Part shown: positions 1 to 8,492 of the stretch, one piece after another
Position numbering within the stretch: position 1 is the first letter of the stretch
How the letters are laid out: the number at the start of each line of letters is the position of its first letter
Assembly (NCBI RefSeq): GCF_001028705.1
Contig: NZ_CP011770.1
Span: forward strand, 933,501-997,500
Source: Croceicoccus naphthovorans
Lineage (GTDB): Bacteria; Pseudomonadota; Alphaproteobacteria; Sphingomonadales; Sphingomonadaceae
Length of the DNA stretch: 64,000 bases
Reading direction: 5' to 3'
Notes under the pieces: model-generated
What the model was told of the DNA's origin: nothing
The model's input: the letters and a program-made list of their open reading frames with translations, nothing else
The model's database searches: none
Program-made: the position numbers and the translations under genes

Positions 1-197
1 CCGCCGCCGCGCCGATGCTGATTCAGAAGGCCATTGTCGATGGCGATGTCGAGGAAGGGCTGATGGCCACCGGTTTGGTTGCTGGGCGGCTGGTCGATCT
101 GCCGACATGTGCCGAACTGGTCGATCGGATCGTAGGGCAGGCCACCGACCGACTGAACGCCATCACGGGCGGTTCGAATATTCAGGAGACTATGTGA
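1..197 (+). CDS. Nitronate monooxygenase family, C-terminal end (partial)
   Basis: The reading frame is open from the left edge (codons begin at base 3) and stops with TGA at 195-197. About 64 residues are visible. They match the end of FMN-dependent nitronate monooxygenases (2-nitropropane dioxygenases): a GDVEEGLMATG stretch followed by DLPTCAELVDRIVGQA, the conserved last strand and helix. These flavoproteins oxidise alkyl nitronates, although paralogues in catabolic clusters may use other substrates. The stop overlaps the next ATG by one base (TGATG), so it is the upstream member of the acyl-CoA catabolic operon. The FMN site lies outside the window, so activity cannot be judged. Confidence 0.75.
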   Translation, partial: AAAPMLIQKAIVDGDVEEGLMATGLVAGRLVDLPTCAELVDRIVGQATDRLNAITGGSNIQETM

Positions 198-946
198 TGC
201 CGGTACGCTGCACCATCAAGGATCGCATCGCAGAGATCGTTTTCGACCATCCCCCGGTCAACGCGCTGGACAGCGCAGGCTGGAATGCGGTGCCCGACAT
301 CGTGACAGAGGCGGCGCGCAATCCGCAAGTGAACTGCCTGTTGATCCGGGCCGAAGGGCGCGGCTTCTGCGGCGGTGTCGACATCAAGGAGATGCAGGCC
401 CACCCGGACCGGATCGTCGCGCTCAATCGCGGCAACTATCGCACGTTCAAGGCGATCCGCGATGCCGAGGTGCCGGTCGTTTGCGCCGTGCACGGCTTTG
501 TGATCGGCAGCGGTATCGGCGTTTGCGGTGCATCCGATACGTTGATCGCATCCGAAGATGCGTACTTCTCTCTGCCGGAAGTCGACCGGGGGGCGATGGG
601 CGGGGCGAGCCACCTGTTGCGCATGTTCCCGCTGCACAAGGTCCGCGCCGCCTTCTTCACCGGCGGTATTATCCCGGCGCAGGAGGCCTATCGGCTGGGC
701 GCGGTGGAACAGGTTGTCCCTCGCGAGGAACTGGAGGCGGCGGCGCGGGCGTTTTGCGCGCGCATCGCCAGCAAGAGCCGCAAGGCTCTGGTTACCGCGA
801 AGGAAGCGCTGAACGGGTTGGAGCCGCGCGACGTCGACCAAGGCTATCGCTGGGAACAGGGCTTTACGCTGGAGATGTACCTGCACCCCGATAGCCAGAC
901 CGCACGCGATGCCTTTGTAGAAACCAAGGACGCGGCGAAATACTGA
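197..946 (+). CDS. Enoyl-CoA hydratase/isomerase (crotonase fold)
   Basis: A 249-residue crotonase-superfamily protein of usual length. The start is the ATG at 197, which overlaps the previous stop. An oxyanion-hole segment (GFCGGVD, about 57-62) and a second glycine loop (GSGIGVCG, about 104-111) are visible. The second loop lacks the glutamate that hydratases carry in GGGxE, while the later Glu in LPEVD (about 128) is present. One of the two hydratase glutamates therefore appears lost, which could mean an isomerase, hydrolase or ring-cleaving activity rather than simple hydration. The TGA overlaps the next ATG (ATGA), indicating translational coupling to the following acyl-CoA dehydrogenase. 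Confidence 0.85.
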   Translation: MPVRCTIKDRIAEIVFDHPPVNALDSAGWNAVPDIVTEAARNPQVNCLLIRAEGRGFCGGVDIKEMQAHPDRIVALNRGNYRTFKAIRDAEVPVVCAVHGFVIGSGIGVCGASDTLIASEDAYFSLPEVDRGAMGGASHLLRMFPLHKVRAAFFTGGIIPAQEAYRLGAVEQVVPREELEAAARAFCARIASKSRKALVTAKEALNGLEPRDVDQGYRWEQGFTLEMYLHPDSQTARDAFVETKDAAKY

Positions 947-2100
947 TGGACTTGCGCTACACCCCCGAACAGGACGCTTTCCGCGCTGAAGTACGTGCGT
1001 GGCTGGCGAATAACGTACCGTCCGAACCCCTAGAGCATTACGATGCGAGTGCCGAAGGTTTCGAAGCCCATCGCCGGTGGGAGTCCACCTTGAAGCAAGG
1101 TGACTGGGGCATGGTCACTTGGCCACGTGAATATGGCGGGCGCGGGCTGGACCTGATCCAGTGGCTGATTTTCGAAGAAGAATACTACCGCGCCAAGGCA
1201 CCGGGTCGGGTCAACCAGAACGGCATCTTCCTGCTGGGCCCGACATTGATGGAATTCGGCACCGATGAGCAGAAGCAGCGGTTTCTGCCCCCGATGGCCA
1301 GCGGCGCGGAAATATGGGCGCAGGCATGGTCCGAACCGATGGCGGGCAGCGATCTGGCCGGCGTACGCGCCACCGCGACGCGCGACGGTGACGACTATAT
1401 CCTCAACGGGCACAAGATATGGTCCAGCCGCGCAGTCTTCGCCGACTGGGCCTTCGGCCTGTTCCGCGCGCCGGGCAGCGAGCGGCATCAGGGGATGAGC
1501 CTGATCTTCTTCCCCCTTGATGCCCCCGGCGTGACCCGCAACGCGATCCGCAAGATCAACGGACACGTCGGGTTTGCCGAGATTTTCCTGGAGGATGTGC
1601 GCGTGCCCGCGTTCAACCGGTTGGGTGACGAGGGGCAGGGTTGGCACGTCTGTATGGCGACTGCCGGGTTCGAACGCGGCCTGATGCTGCGCAGTCCCGC
1701 ACGCTATCAGGTCGCGGCGGCGGAGCTGGCGAAGCTTTGGGAGTCGCGGAAGGCCGAACTCGACACCGATCCGGCGCTGGAGGCGGAGGTCGTTCGCGCC
1801 TTCATGAATGCCGAGGCTTATGCACTAAGCATCTATCAGACCGCCTCAGCTTTGATGGCGGGGGCGACGATCGGGCCAGAGGCGTCGACAAACAAGATAT
1901 TCTGGTCGGAACTAGACATCCACTTGCACCGGACCGCCTTGGCTCTGCTGGGCCCGCAGGCGGAGTTGTTGAGCGAACCGGGCGCGCACGACTGGATCGA
2001 CGACTACATATTCGCGTTGGCCGGGCCGATCTATGCCGGATCGAACGAGATCCAGCGCAATATCATTGCCGAGCGGATGCTTGGCCTGCCGCGCAAGTAG
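946..2100 (+). CDS. Acyl-CoA dehydrogenase, first subunit of a pair
   Basis: A 384-residue FAD-dependent acyl-CoA dehydrogenase. It has the usual helical N-domain (YTPEQDAFRAEVRAWL at the start), the middle beta-domain motif SEPMAGSDLAG (about residues 130) and a C-terminal GSNEIQRNIIAERMLGL. It should remove two hydrogens from CoA thioesters and pass electrons to ETF. A second, shorter acyl-CoA dehydrogenase follows after 9 bases. Such adjacent pairs in actinobacterial and proteobacterial steroid side-chain degradation form alpha2beta2 heterotetramers (ChsE1/ChsE2 type). Heteromer formation here is inferred from the pairing only. Confidence 0.9.
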   Translation: MDLRYTPEQDAFRAEVRAWLANNVPSEPLEHYDASAEGFEAHRRWESTLKQGDWGMVTWPREYGGRGLDLIQWLIFEEEYYRAKAPGRVNQNGIFLLGPTLMEFGTDEQKQRFLPPMASGAEIWAQAWSEPMAGSDLAGVRATATRDGDDYILNGHKIWSSRAVFADWAFGLFRAPGSERHQGMSLIFFPLDAPGVTRNAIRKINGHVGFAEIFLEDVRVPAFNRLGDEGQGWHVCMATAGFERGLMLRSPARYQVAAAELAKLWESRKAELDTDPALEAEVVRAFMNAEAYALSIYQTASALMAGATIGPEASTNKIFWSELDIHLHRTALALLGPQAELLSEPGAHDWIDDYIFALAGPIYAGSNEIQRNIIAERMLGLPRK

Positions 2101-2109
2101 GAGGCAGGT

Positions 2110-3141
2110 ATGGACTTCACGCTTAACGACGAACAGCGCATGTTTTCCGAAACGGCACGACAGCTGTTCGCCAATACCTGCACGCCCGAAGACTGGCGTC
2201 GCCAGATGGAAAGCGGTTCGCCGATCGAGGCGGATCGCTGGGCGGCGATTGCGGAAACCGGGCTGACAGGCGTGCTGCTGCCCGAAGACGCTGGCGGGCT
2301 TGGTCTGACCGAACTCGATTTCGCGATGATCGCCGAGGCGGCGGGCTATTACGCCTTGCCCGATCCGCTGATCGAAAGCGCCGGGATCGCGGCGCCGTTG
2401 CTGGCTGCGGCGATGCCGGATGCGAAAGTTTTGTCCGACCCTTCGGCAATTGTGGCGATCGCGCATCCGATCAACCCGTTGGTTTCCGATGCGGAAGCGG
2501 CGCAGGTCATCGTGGCCACGAAAGACGGCGACAGTTGGCTGGTTGAACGCGACGATGCGCGGCTGACAAGGCGGCAGAGCATCGACCCGTTCCGTCACCT
2601 CTACAGCCTCGATTTCGATACTTTGAAGGCCGTGCAGTTGCCCGAAACGGACTGGGATATTGCGCTGGACAGGGGCGCACTGTTCGCTGCGGCGCAAGGG
2701 CTGGGCTTGGCGCAGCGGGCCGTCGATCTGGCGGTTGAATATGCGAAACAGCGGCAGCAGTTCGGCAAGCCCATCGGCACGTATCAGGCGGTGAAGCACC
2801 ACCTTGCCAGCGCGCAGGTCGCCATCGAGTTCGCCCGGCCGGTCGTGCTGGCCGCGGCGGCAGATTTTGCGGCGGGCGACAGGCATTCGCGGGCGCGGAT
2901 CAGCCACGCCAAGATCGTTGCGCTGGAGGCCGCGGACGCGGCGGCGCGGACGTCAATTCAGGTCCATGGCGCGATGGGATATTCGTGGGAAGTGGACGTG
3001 CACCTGTTCCTGAAACGCGCGCTGGCGCTGACCAATTCGTGGGGCACGCCGGTCTTTCACCGCAGGCGGATCATGGCGCGGATAAAATCTGAGCCGTTGG
3101 GGCCGGACCGAACCTTCGCGCGGGATGGCGTGGAAGCTTGA
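2110..3141 (+). CDS. Acyl-CoA dehydrogenase, second subunit of a pair
   Basis: A 343-residue acyl-CoA dehydrogenase, shorter than the usual 380-400. An AGGAGG-like ribosome site sits just before the ATG. The N-domain (FTLNDEQRMF) and the C-terminal FAD-contact segment (QVHGAMGYSWEVDVHLFLKR) are clear, but the middle domain is compressed and divergent. Short, divergent partners are typical of the non-catalytic or half-site chain in heteromeric FadE complexes, so this probably assembles with the 384-residue protein just upstream. Both lie in the operon that begins before the window. Confidence 0.88.
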   Translation: MDFTLNDEQRMFSETARQLFANTCTPEDWRRQMESGSPIEADRWAAIAETGLTGVLLPEDAGGLGLTELDFAMIAEAAGYYALPDPLIESAGIAAPLLAAAMPDAKVLSDPSAIVAIAHPINPLVSDAEAAQVIVATKDGDSWLVERDDARLTRRQSIDPFRHLYSLDFDTLKAVQLPETDWDIALDRGALFAAAQGLGLAQRAVDLAVEYAKQRQQFGKPIGTYQAVKHHLASAQVAIEFARPVVLAAAADFAAGDRHSRARISHAKIVALEAADAAARTSIQVHGAMGYSWEVDVHLFLKRALALTNSWGTPVFHRRRIMARIKSEPLGPDRTFARDGVEA

Positions 3142-3250
3142 TCCTTCGAAAAGCGGTGTAAATGCCGCCTCATCATCGCATCGATAAGGCTTCGGCAATC
3201 GACGCACAGATCACGCGCGCCTAGCGTGGTACCTTACCGCGAAACAGAAA

Positions 3251-5044
3251 GTGACGATCCAGCCGCCGATGAACGATATCCTGATCGATAGAGATGAGCT
3301 TGATTTTCTTCTGTGGGATTGGTTGGGTCTTCAAGACGTGCTCGACCGATCGGGCAGCGAGGTCGACCGCGAAGCCGCAGACGCGATCCTGGCCATGTCG
3401 CACAAGTTGGCTCGCGATTCCTTCCTGCCACTCTTCAAACTGACCGACGCGAACGAGCCAGTGCTGGAGGCTGGCGAGGTTCGGGCCCTTCCGCAAATCG
3501 GTGAGGCTTTGCGCGAATATGCCTCGCTCGGCCTGTTCGCCGCCGGTTTTTCCGAGGATCACGGCGGGTTGGGCATGCCCACCCTGCTGTCCAGCGGATC
3601 GCTGCTACAGTTCTTTGCCGCCAGCCTTGCAGTATCGGCTTATCCGATGCTGACCGTGGCGAATGCGCGCCTGCTGACTACCTTTGGCAGTGCCGCGCAG
3701 ATCGAAACATTCGCCATGCCGCAAATCGCGGGCGAATGGTTCGGCACGATGTGCCTTTCCGAACCGCAGGCCGGTTCGAACCTTGCCGACGTAGCCACTC
3801 GCGCGATGCCGGATGGAGAAGATGGGTTGGGTGCGCGCTATCGCCTGTTCGGTAACAAGATGTGGATTTCGGGCGGGGATCACGATCTGGCTGGCAACAT
3901 CGTGCATCTCGTGCTGGCGAAAATACCCGGCGACGATGGACAGGTCGGCGCCGATACGCGCGGCATTTCTCTGTTCGTCGTTCCGAAATTCCTGCCCGAT
4001 GGAGCGCGCAACGACATCGTCGTGACTGGCCTCAATCACAAGCTGGGCTATCGCGGCACAACCAATTGCGTGCTTGCCATCGGGGAAAGCGGCTCGCCGG
4101 TGGCTGGGGGCGATGGTGCGCTTGGCTGGTTGGTCGGTGAGCCGGGACAGGGCCTGCCGCAAATGTTCCAGATGATGAACGAGGCGCGGCTGAATGTCGG
4201 CATGGGCGCTGCGGCGGCCGGCTATCGCAGCTATCGCCATGCCAGCATCTATGCCCGCGAACGTTTGCAGGGCAGCCCGATCGGCGCGGTTGCTAAAACT
4301 TCGGGGCCGATCATTCGCCACCCGGACGTTCGCGATATGCTGATGGCCGCAAAATGCTATGGCGAGGGGGCGCTGGCGCTGGTGCTCTATTGCGCGCGTC
4401 TGGTCGATACGGCGAAGCACGATCCCGCCGATGATGCGCTGCTTTCCTTGCTGACGCCGGTTGCCAAGACGTGGCCATCGGAATGGGGTCTAGCGGCGAA
4501 CGACATCGCGATCCAGATTCACGGGGGATATGGCTATACTCGCGACTTTGATGTCGAGCAGTTGTGGCGCGACAACCGTTTAAACCCGATCCACGAAGGC
4601 ACGACCGGCATTCAGGCGCAGGACCTTGTCGGGCGCAAGATCCGCAAGGACAAGGCGGGGGCATTCGATCGGTTGGGCGACCTGATCGCTGCAACCGTCG
4701 CGGCATCGGTCGATACGGCGATGGCGGCGCAAGGCGCGCAGCTTGGGGAGACATGGGACAGGATCGCGGCGGCGGTGGCGCAGTTGCGCGAATGCGACGC
4801 GGCGGCGGCCAACGAAAATGCCACCGGCTTCCTTCGCGCGTTCGGGCACGTCGTTGTTGCGTGGCAATGGCTGGACCGCGCGTTGCTATGCGTCGATGCC
4901 GCTGCGGAGGACCGGGTGCGCGCGGCGAAGCCTTGGGCCTGTCGCTACTTTTTCGAACGCGAACTGCCGCGGATCGGCGCATGGCTCGGGCCGATAGAGG
5001 GCGAAAGCCGATTGCTCAGCCAGATGAACGAAGATTACCTTTAG
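3251..5044 (+). CDS. Long-form acyl-CoA dehydrogenase (DmdC/AcdA type)
   Basis: A 597-residue acyl-CoA dehydrogenase of the long family that has an extra C-terminal helical domain after the core (about residues 450-590). Core motifs are LSEPQAGSNLADV, MWISGGDHDL and QIHGGYGYTRDFDVEQLWRDNR. The last is the classic C-terminal signature of 3-methylmercaptopropionyl-CoA dehydrogenase (DmdC) and related FadE5-like enzymes. The start may be the GTG at 3251 or the ATG at 3269; neither has a strong ribosome site. It is separated from the preceding pair by 109 bases and followed within 14 bases by an SDR, so it probably begins a second transcription unit. The substrate cannot be told from sequence. 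Confidence 0.88.
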   Translation: MTIQPPMNDILIDRDELDFLLWDWLGLQDVLDRSGSEVDREAADAILAMSHKLARDSFLPLFKLTDANEPVLEAGEVRALPQIGEALREYASLGLFAAGFSEDHGGLGMPTLLSSGSLLQFFAASLAVSAYPMLTVANARLLTTFGSAAQIETFAMPQIAGEWFGTMCLSEPQAGSNLADVATRAMPDGEDGLGARYRLFGNKMWISGGDHDLAGNIVHLVLAKIPGDDGQVGADTRGISLFVVPKFLPDGARNDIVVTGLNHKLGYRGTTNCVLAIGESGSPVAGGDGALGWLVGEPGQGLPQMFQMMNEARLNVGMGAAAAGYRSYRHASIYARERLQGSPIGAVAKTSGPIIRHPDVRDMLMAAKCYGEGALALVLYCARLVDTAKHDPADDALLSLLTPVAKTWPSEWGLAANDIAIQIHGGYGYTRDFDVEQLWRDNRLNPIHEGTTGIQAQDLVGRKIRKDKAGAFDRLGDLIAATVAASVDTAMAAQGAQLGETWDRIAAAVAQLRECDAAAANENATGFLRAFGHVVVAWQWLDRALLCVDAAAEDRVRAAKPWACRYFFERELPRIGAWLGPIEGESRLLSQMNEDYL

Positions 5045-5057
5045 GACATTGAAAACA

Positions 5058-5987
5058 ATGAAAATCGATCTGACAGGACAGGTTGCCATCGTCACCGGCG
5101 CAGGGGGCGGTCTGGGGCGTGAATATGCGCTGCTATTGGCGCGGCGCGGTGCGAAGGTCGTGGTCAACGACCTTGGTGGCGGACGCGATGGGCGCGGCGG
5201 CGGCAATGCGATGGCCGATGCCGTGGTTGCGCAAATAGAAGCCGCTGGCGGGACCGCGATGGCGAACGGCGCAAACGTCACCGACTTCGATCAGGTGCGC
5301 GAGATGGTTGCCAAGGCAAAGGAAGCGTGGGGGCGGGTCGATATCCTCGTCAACAATGCGGGCATCTTGCGCGACCGCACATTCGCAAAACTGGATCTCG
5401 ACGATTTCCGCGCGGTTCTGGAAGTCCACCTGATGGGCTCTACCAACTGCACCAAGGCGGTTTGGGACACGATGCGAGAGCAGGCCTATGGCCGCATCGT
5501 CCTGACCACGTCGTCATCGGGCCTCTACGGCAATTTCGGTCAGTCGCATTACGGTGCGGCAAAGTTGGGGCTGGTCGGCCTGATGAACACGCTCCGGCTG
5601 GAAGGTGCGAAATATGGCGTGCGCATCAACTGTCTCGCCCCGTCGGCGGCCACGCGGATGACCGAGGACATCATGGACGAAGCGACGTTCGAAGCGTTAT
5701 CGCCCGCCAGTGTCGCGCCCGGCGTATTGGCGCTCTGTTCGCAGCAGGCGCCCGACGGCATCGTCATGTGCGCAGGGGCAGGCAGTTTTGAGCGTGCCTA
5801 TATCACGCTGACCAAGGGCGTGTTCGTGGGGTCGGGCGAGGATGCGGCGGAGCGGTTGCTGGCGCAGTTCGATACAATGTCCGACCGTGACGGCGAAGTC
5901 GTTCCCGCTGCCGGGCCGGAACAGTCGATATATGAGGCGAAGGTGTTTCAGGCTGCGGCCAAGGAAAGGCTTCCCGCCGATGGCTGA
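5058..5987 (+). CDS. SDR-family 3-hydroxyacyl-CoA dehydrogenase (MFE-2/HSD17B4 type)
   Basis: A 309-residue short-chain dehydrogenase. It has a TGAGGGLG nucleotide-binding loop near the N terminus, NNAG in the middle, a Ser in TTSSSG and the YGAAK catalytic Tyr/Lys. The length beyond 250 residues and the C-terminal extension resemble the dehydrogenase part of peroxisomal multifunctional enzyme type 2, which oxidises (3R)-hydroxyacyl-CoA, including sterol side-chain intermediates. The ATG at 5058 is preferred over an in-frame TTG at 5049. The gene ends inside the next one (8-base overlap), so it is coupled to the APH-like kinase. Confidence 0.85.
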   Translation: MKIDLTGQVAIVTGAGGGLGREYALLLARRGAKVVVNDLGGGRDGRGGGNAMADAVVAQIEAAGGTAMANGANVTDFDQVREMVAKAKEAWGRVDILVNNAGILRDRTFAKLDLDDFRAVLEVHLMGSTNCTKAVWDTMREQAYGRIVLTTSSSGLYGNFGQSHYGAAKLGLVGLMNTLRLEGAKYGVRINCLAPSAATRMTEDIMDEATFEALSPASVAPGVLALCSQQAPDGIVMCAGAGSFERAYITLTKGVFVGSGEDAAERLLAQFDTMSDRDGEVVPAAGPEQSIYEAKVFQAAAKERLPADG

Positions 5988-7035
5988 GCAGGATCGCGGC
6001 GCGGCGGAAATCCGCGAGGGGTTCGCGTTCGATCAGGCGCGACTGGAAACCTGGATGCGCGAAAATGTCGACGGGTTCGCCGGTCTGCGCGGCGTTCAGC
6101 AGTTCAGTGGGGGGCAATCGAACCCGACGTACCTGCTGCTGGGGCAGGAACGCGACTATGTTCTGCGTCGCAAACCGCCGGGCCCGCTGCTGAAAGGGGC
6201 GCACGCGATCGAGCGCGAATTCCGCCTGATCAGCGCGCTACACCCGTCGGGTTTTCCGGTACCGCAACCGCGTGGACTTTGCGAAGATGCGGATGTCATC
6301 GGCACCGCGTTTTACATCATGGACCACGTGAAAGGTCGCAATTTCTGGAACACCGCGTTCCCGGAAGTGCCGCGTGAGGATCGGGCCGCCTATTTCGATG
6401 CCATGAATGCGACGATTGCGCAGTTGCATACCATCGATCCCGTTTCGGTGGGTTTGGGCGATTACGGCAAGGCGGGCAATTACTTCGAACGCCAAATCGG
6501 CCGCTGGTCGCGCCAGTATCTTGGCGACGAAGAGGCGGGGCGGGTGCCGGCGCTGGATGCCCTGATCGAATGGCTGCCCGCGAATATTCCGCCGGGTGAC
6601 GATACGTCGATCGTTCACGGCGACTTTCGCTGCGACAACCTGTTGTTCCATCCGACCGAGCCGCGCGTTGTCGCGGTGCTGGATTGGGAGCTTTCGACCC
6701 TTGGCCACCCGCTCGCCGATTTCGCCTACCACCTGATGGTCTATCGCATGCCGCCGGGCTTTTCGACCGGCCTGCTGGGCATCGATCTGCAAGCGGAAGG
6801 GATCCCCAGCGAGGCGGACTACATCGCCGCCTATTGCCGCAGGACGGGGCGCGACCGGATCGATCGGCTCGATTTCTATCTGGCGTTCAGCCTGTTTCGG
6901 CTGGCCGCGATTATCCACGGCATCAAGGGGCGGATGTTGCGCGGCAACGCCAGTTCTCCCGATGCGGCGAAGGCGGTTGCTCAGCTGGATTCGGTTGCCG
7001 AACTGGCCCTGGCGCAGATCGGCACCAGCGCCTGA
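5980..7035 (+). CDS. APH-like phosphotransferase (ACAD10/11 kinase-domain homologue)
   Basis: A 351-residue protein with the aminoglycoside-phosphotransferase/choline-kinase fold: HGDFRCDN (213-220) is the catalytic loop and DWE (235-237) the metal-binding motif. An N-terminal FSGGQSNPT loop is also present. This subgroup corresponds to the N-terminal kinase domain of mammalian ACAD10/ACAD11, where it phosphorylates the 4-hydroxyl of 4-hydroxyacyl-CoAs before elimination by the dehydrogenase domain. The neighbouring SDR and the ACAD at 8493-9722 fit a split version of that pathway. It is unlikely to be an antibiotic-resistance kinase. It ends just before a bidirectional terminator. Confidence 0.85.
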   Translation: MAEQDRGAAEIREGFAFDQARLETWMRENVDGFAGLRGVQQFSGGQSNPTYLLLGQERDYVLRRKPPGPLLKGAHAIEREFRLISALHPSGFPVPQPRGLCEDADVIGTAFYIMDHVKGRNFWNTAFPEVPREDRAAYFDAMNATIAQLHTIDPVSVGLGDYGKAGNYFERQIGRWSRQYLGDEEAGRVPALDALIEWLPANIPPGDDTSIVHGDFRCDNLLFHPTEPRVVAVLDWELSTLGHPLADFAYHLMVYRMPPGFSTGLLGIDLQAEGIPSEADYIAAYCRRTGRDRIDRLDFYLAFSLFRLAAIIHGIKGRMLRGNASSPDAAKAVAQLDSVAELALAQIGTSA

Positions 7036-7055
7036 CGCATCGCACAGGTTAAAAG

Positions 7056-7092
7056 AAAAGCGGCCGGTCTCAAGGCGAGATCGACCGCTTTT
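7056..7092. terminator. Bidirectional intrinsic terminator
   Basis: Arms of 16 bases at 7056-7071 and 7077-7092 pair with one mismatch and one wobble around a 5-base loop. The upper strand ends in a T run and the lower strand likewise, because the arms begin with AAAA. It sits between the converging kinase gene (plus) and MFS gene (minus) and can stop both. Confidence 0.85.
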
Positions 7093-7117
7093 TCGTGTGC
7101 CCCGTCGGAGCGCCAGG

Positions 7118-8353
7118 TCAGAGGATAGTCTCCTTATGTCGCGTCAGCACGACCCGGACCAGGAACAGGGCGGATGCCACCACCATAACGCCGCCAACCA
7201 CCACGAAGGCACCGTGAATGCCGAAGGCATGGCGCAGCGGGGCCACGATCAGCGGATTGATGAAGTGGCCCATGAACATGCAGGTCATCTTGAAACCCAC
7301 CGCCGTATTGCGTTGACGGGCGTTCACCCGGTCCAAAAGGCGCGCGAGGAAGAAGGGCGATGTCAGGCCTGCGCCAACCCCTTCGATCAGGGTCCAGAAC
7401 AGGATCATCTCATAGGTATTGGATAACGCGATCCCGATAAACCCGATGCCCATGGCACTGGCCGACAGCACCAGCGTGCCGCGACCCAGCTTGGCGTAGA
7501 TCCACCCGAAGGCCATCGCCGACAGGACCGATACGAATGCCGAAAGGGCCGGAACACGCGAGATCAGGACGGCGCTCTCGATCCCGTTTTCGCGCAGGAG
7601 GAATGGCACCTGAAACGACGGCATTGTGTGCGCCGCGGTCATCAGCATGACGAACAGGAAGATCGGCCAAAGCTGAAACAGCGAGAACCGTTCCGCCGAT
7701 TGCGGGTGATGCGCGATCTTTATCGGCTTGTCGAAGGCGATCAGCGCGATGAACAGCGTGGAGAGCGGGAACAGGAACATCCACGAAGGCGCACGCCAGC
7801 CGTACATGTCGGCCAGCCAACCGGCCAACAACATCGTGCCGACCGTGCCCGACGATCCAACCGCCTGCCGCAACCCGATCAGGCGCGAACGCATTTTGCC
7901 GGTAAACTGCGCGGCAAGGATGCTGGTAATCACGACATCGCTGGCCCCGGCGGTTAGGCCAAGGAAAAAGCGGTTGGCCAGCAGCAGGTAGAAATCATCG
8001 ATGATCAGCTGCGCCAAGCCAGTCAGGCAGCACAGGCCGAGCGACACGAACAGGGTCGACCGCAGGCGGCTTTCCCTGACGATCCAGCCCGCGATAATGC
8101 CCGAAAAAGCGATGCCGACGGGGCCGATCGTGACGAGAATCTGAGCGTTCAGGACATCGTCGCCGCTGCCGCTGAAATAGTCCGAAATCATCGGCAGAAC
8201 GGGGACGACGGTGGTGAAAACCATCGTGGTTTTGACCGCGCCGGTCAGCAGGAAGGCGATGATCAGGTACCGGCGCCATGCCGCAATATCGGGCTCGGGT
8301 GCCGTCGTTACCGCATCGGGTTGTTCCGATCGCGGCGAAGCTGGATCAGCCAT
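7118..8353 (-). CDS. MFS transporter
   Basis: A 411-residue major facilitator superfamily permease with about 12 hydrophobic segments. A GGAGAGAG ribosome site precedes the ATG. The acidic, Pro-rich first 25 residues are cytoplasmic, and the first membrane helix begins near residue 29 (YLIIAFLLTGAV). The loop after the second helix carries the positively charged MFS signature region (GWIVRESRLRST). It shares the minus strand with the upstream acyl-CoA dehydrogenase at 8493-9722, and probably imports the compound or an intermediate broken down by this cluster. Substrate specificity cannot be predicted. Confidence 0.85.
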   Translation of the reverse strand: MADPASPRSEQPDAVTTAPEPDIAAWRRYLIIAFLLTGAVKTTMVFTTVVPVLPMISDYFSGSGDDVLNAQILVTIGPVGIAFSGIIAGWIVRESRLRSTLFVSLGLCCLTGLAQLIIDDFYLLLANRFFLGLTAGASDVVITSILAAQFTGKMRSRLIGLRQAVGSSGTVGTMLLAGWLADMYGWRAPSWMFLFPLSTLFIALIAFDKPIKIAHHPQSAERFSLFQLWPIFLFVMLMTAAHTMPSFQVPFLLRENGIESAVLISRVPALSAFVSVLSAMAFGWIYAKLGRGTLVLSASAMGIGFIGIALSNTYEMILFWTLIEGVGAGLTSPFFLARLLDRVNARQRNTAVGFKMTCMFMGHFINPLIVAPLRHAFGIHGAFVVVGGVMVVASALFLVRVVLTRHKETIL

Positions 8354-8492
8354 GCTCTCTCCACATGATATTGTCGTGGCCGCGTACGGCTGACATTGGA
8401 ACGGTCAGCATGGACCGCTGGCGTGGCCAGTCAAATCCTTGCTTGGCATGTGAGCGATGACCAATTTCGAATGGCTCCGCCCGCCATGTCAT

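Noticed and set aside
5980..7035. Aminoglycoside resistance gene
   Set aside because: Although the fold is APH-like, the FSGGQSNPT loop, the size and the acyl-CoA context place it with the ACAD10/11 kinase-like group.
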